Shown one piece after another: positions 61,811 to 64,000 of a stretch of 64,000 nt of DNA. The notes under the pieces were generated by a model that was not told where the DNA came from, did not search any database, and was given only the letters and a program-made list of their open reading frames with translations. The first letter of the stretch is position 1. Every line of letters begins with the position of its first letter. Both the position numbers and the translations under genes were made by a program. The DNA comes from an uncultured Bacteroidales bacterium (lineage in GTDB: Bacteria; Bacteroidota; Bacteroidia; Bacteroidales; Muribaculaceae), in assembly GCA_902781045.1 (NCBI GenBank), contig CACZHT010000001.1, positions 45,975 through 109,974 on the forward strand, written 5' to 3'.

Positions 61811-63898
61811 CTATTTTCCGAGCATCAGGTTAATCACGGAGTTGACATCGGCGATGTCCACCTGGCCGTCGCCGGTGACGTCGGCGGCATTGGTCGGCGC
61901 AGCTTTGCCCAGCATGACATTGATGACGGCGTTAACATCGGCGATGTCCACCTGACCACCGCCCGTGACATCGCCGGTGACACCCTCACCCATGGTGACG
62001 GTGACGGCATTACTCTCGGTCGATGGCACGCCGGCCTGGACGCCGCGCACACGATAGACGTAGCTGCCGGCGCGAGGCAGGCCGCTGACGGCCAGTTGCA
62101 GGTTGTCGCCGGCATTGAGGTCGGTGAAACCCTGCACAGGACTCTGATCAAGGGTGATGTAGCCCACCTCGATGTCGTCGAGCAGGGCGTAACTGCCCTT
62201 GCGGTCGAAGCGGATGCGCAACTGCGCCACACTGTCGATGTCGAGGCTCACCACCTCGCCACTGCTCGACATGGCCATGGTGGTCACCTCGGCCCACTCG
62301 TCATCACTGCTGTCGCGGCTCTCGACCACGAGCTGGTTGGATGCCATCTGCGAGCGCTGCCAGAAGTTGAGTTTCACAATCTGCCGCCCGGCGTAGTCAA
62401 ACTGGATGTAGTCGTCCTGCTTGGCCAGTTGCAGCGACGGCTTGCTCTGGCCGAACATGATGGTGCTGTACTGCGTGGAGTTGGTGCTCCACCCCTCGGG
62501 CAGACTGTCGGCCTTGTGGTCAAAGCCGTAAGCCTCGGTCTCGACGTCCGAGAAGGCATTGCTGTAGACCGTGACGCTGTAGGTCTCGGCACCGTCCAGC
62601 GGCAGCCAGTGGGCGGTGAAGCCGGTGGCAGTCACGGCAGTGGCCTCGGTGGCCACCGGTGCGGTCTCGCAGAACTGAATCTCGGTGGTGGTGACCTGCG
62701 CCACTGCTGGCTCGCTCTCGTAGGAGGCAATCTTGCTCACCACCGTGATGCGATAGTTGTACTGCGGTGTCAGGCCATCGACCCGCACCACTTGCGGTTG
62801 GCTATAGGGTTTGCGATCATAGCCCTCAAGGGCAGTTGCCGTGCCGTCGGCACCCAGCTGCTCGACGGTGACGAGATAGCCCTGTGCATCGGCCACCTTA
62901 CCCCAAGTGAAGGTCAATGACCGGCCCAGCACTTGCTGAACATCAATGGTTGGAGCCTGCGGCTTGTAGGCTGTGTGGGCCAGCAAGAAGCGCACCGTGG
63001 TGTCGTTCTCCTCGACCCAATCGAACGAGAAGAGGTTCTCACGTGCCCAACTGTAGAAATCGTAGGTCGTCACATGGCCCGTGCCCGGAAAGGGGTCACC
63101 GCCATATGAGTTGGTGGTCTGCACCTTGTCGGCCTCAACGATGTCGATGCGCTGGTGGTCGGGGTCGGCATTGGCCTTGTTGTTCTGCCAGATGTCCCAG
63201 TCCTGGTCGATGTGCCACACCAGCATGCCATGCCCGGGCAGTGTGCGGTCCCAGCCCTGCTGTTGGCGATTCTCCATGACATAGAACTCCTTGCCCTCGG
63301 TGCCGGGCACCACCAGTCGATAGGCACTGTTGCTGCTCATCAGTTCCGACACTGACAGCAGCCCCATGGTCTCGGGGGTGATGTCGGTATACTCCAGCCA
63401 TCCCAACTCGCCGCGCTCAAAGGCCGAGAACGTGGGTGGCGTGTTCTGGTTGTCGTTGTAGGATGCAGCGGCCATGGTGTCCCATGTGTTGGGGTGGAAA
63501 CTGCCGCCATAGCCCGTGTCGTAATGGTCGACCAGTCCCAACACATGGCCGAACTCGTGGACAAACGTACCGATGCCCACAGGCTTGAACAGCGGACCTG
63601 TGCCGTAACGAATCTCGTTGCTGGTGGCATAACGGTTGATCAGGACACCATCGTGCTGGGGCATCTCTTGATGCCAGTCCTGCTCAAGTTTGCCGGCATG
63701 GGGCCAAATGGTGCTGCCCTGCCCACTGTCGGCCTGTCCGAAGCCGGCGTAGAAGAAGTAGATGTTATCGACCACGCCGTCGCCATTGAGGTCATATTGC
63801 GAGAAGTCGACATCGGCATCGACCTACTCGCACGCCTCGATGACCATGCGGTAGGCCATCGTGTCGAGCATGTTGGTAGCGTCACCGCCATAGTAGCC
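61811..63898 (-). pseudogene. M6-type metallopeptidase with dockerin-like tail, broken
   Basis: The main open part has the zinc motif HEFGHVLGLVDHYDTGYGG, NTWDTMAAASYN, Ig/FN3-like modules (QVVRVDGLTPQYNYRITVVSK) and two C-terminal dockerin-like repeats (GDVTGGGQVDIADVNAVINVMLGK; the second ends INLMLGK), as in immune-inhibitor-A-like secreted proteases. Upstream, the same frame continues through SQYDLNGDGVVDNIYFFYAG to an in-frame TAG at 63824-63826 (VIEACE-stop-VDADVDF), then GYYGGDATNMLDTMAYRMV, and ends where the dispersed repeat at 63899 begins. A nonsense codon and a repeat both interrupt it, so it is probably inactive. The signal peptide and prodomain are not in the window. Confidence 0.82.
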
Positions 63899-63983
63899 CT
63901 CTTCAGCGATTCAGAAGAATCTCCTCTTACCCCCCCTGTGCATCGAAGATGCAGAGCGGGTCGAAGACCCGATTTTGTTCGAA
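63899..63983. repeat. Structured dispersed repeat (copy 2)
   Basis: It matches 57537-57620 almost exactly; the C-run after CTTA has seven C residues instead of six. The GCATC-GAA-GATGC and CGGGTC-GAA-GACCCG hairpins are kept; the third hairpin and right terminal repeat are absent or beyond the match. It lies inside the M6 peptidase reading frame, 17 bases from the window edge. Confidence 0.85.
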
Positions 63984-64000
63984 AGACCATGCAAGTGCAT

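Noticed and set aside
63824..63826. TAG in the M6 peptidase as another recoded codon
   Set aside because: It is a single TAG in a host-like GC-rich gene that is also cut by a repeat; host genes nearby end in TAG. A nonsense mutation is simpler.

Overview
The window looks like chromosomal DNA of a gut-type Bacteroidales bacterium. Supporting signs are the Bacteroidetes -7 promoter box (TAnnTTTG, usually followed by C) ahead of many genes, a TonB-dependent receptor tail, DUF3078, DUF3108, DUF4251 and DUF5715 family proteins, C10 peptidases and an M6 peptidase with paired dockerin-like tails, a type IX-like C-terminus, and GH20 and GH84 hexosaminidases. Most of the DNA is GC-rich with strong third-position bias, which produces long antisense shadow frames. 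Muribaculaceae or Prevotellaceae are plausible, but the sequence alone does not settle the family.

Layout. From 1 to 2.8 kb there is a TonB receptor tail, a YoeB-type toxin-antitoxin pair, an AAA ATPase and a low-molecular-weight tyrosine phosphatase. From about 2.85 to 10.3 kb lies an accessory island of small, partial and foreign genes, much of it AT-rich. It holds a CHAP-like hydrolase, a DUF6939-like protein, immunity-like remnants, a GH25 lysozyme, a phage-like gene readable only if TAG is sense, a HELIH protein, an ADP-ribosylglycohydrolase fragment and a DUF1810 protein. Two near-identical palindromic promoter elements sit in the same orientation at 1.02 kb and 10.27 kb, one on each side of this stretch. 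From 10.4 to 22.4 kb are GH20, ispE, grpE-dnaJ, an RluA synthase, an HxlR regulator, tRNA-Gly(CCC), rpsA, a secreted T9SS-like protein and tRNA-Arg(ACG). From 22.6 to 31.5 kb are a giant beta-helix protein, the minus-strand run thiL-lpxK-sppA, a CPBP protease and a DUF4251 protein. From 31.5 to 44.8 kb are two C10 cysteine peptidases, ligA, clpS-clpA, a nitroreductase/DUF5715 pair and HAD-aroB. From 44.9 to 55 kb are an Rpn-type nuclease with a tetrapeptide repeat tail, pyrG, yidC and a run of envelope proteins including a second GH25. From 55 to 64 kb are class II aldolase, an SPFH/RHH pair, GH84, a Tat-exported aldo/keto reductase and a broken M6 peptidase.

The standout is 5880-7406. It is one 509-codon frame with six in-frame TAG codons, no TAA or TGA until its final TAA, and contexts where Gln reads naturally. 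That is the signature of phages using genetic code 15 (TAG = Gln), such as crAss-like and Lak phages. Host genes here use TAG as a stop, and I see no suppressor tRNA in the window, so under the host code the gene would give only a 32-residue peptide. Other unusual items are a structured dispersed repeat with one copy inside the M6 peptidase gene, a MITE-like nested palindrome, and a 4-residue repeat tract in the Rpn protein.
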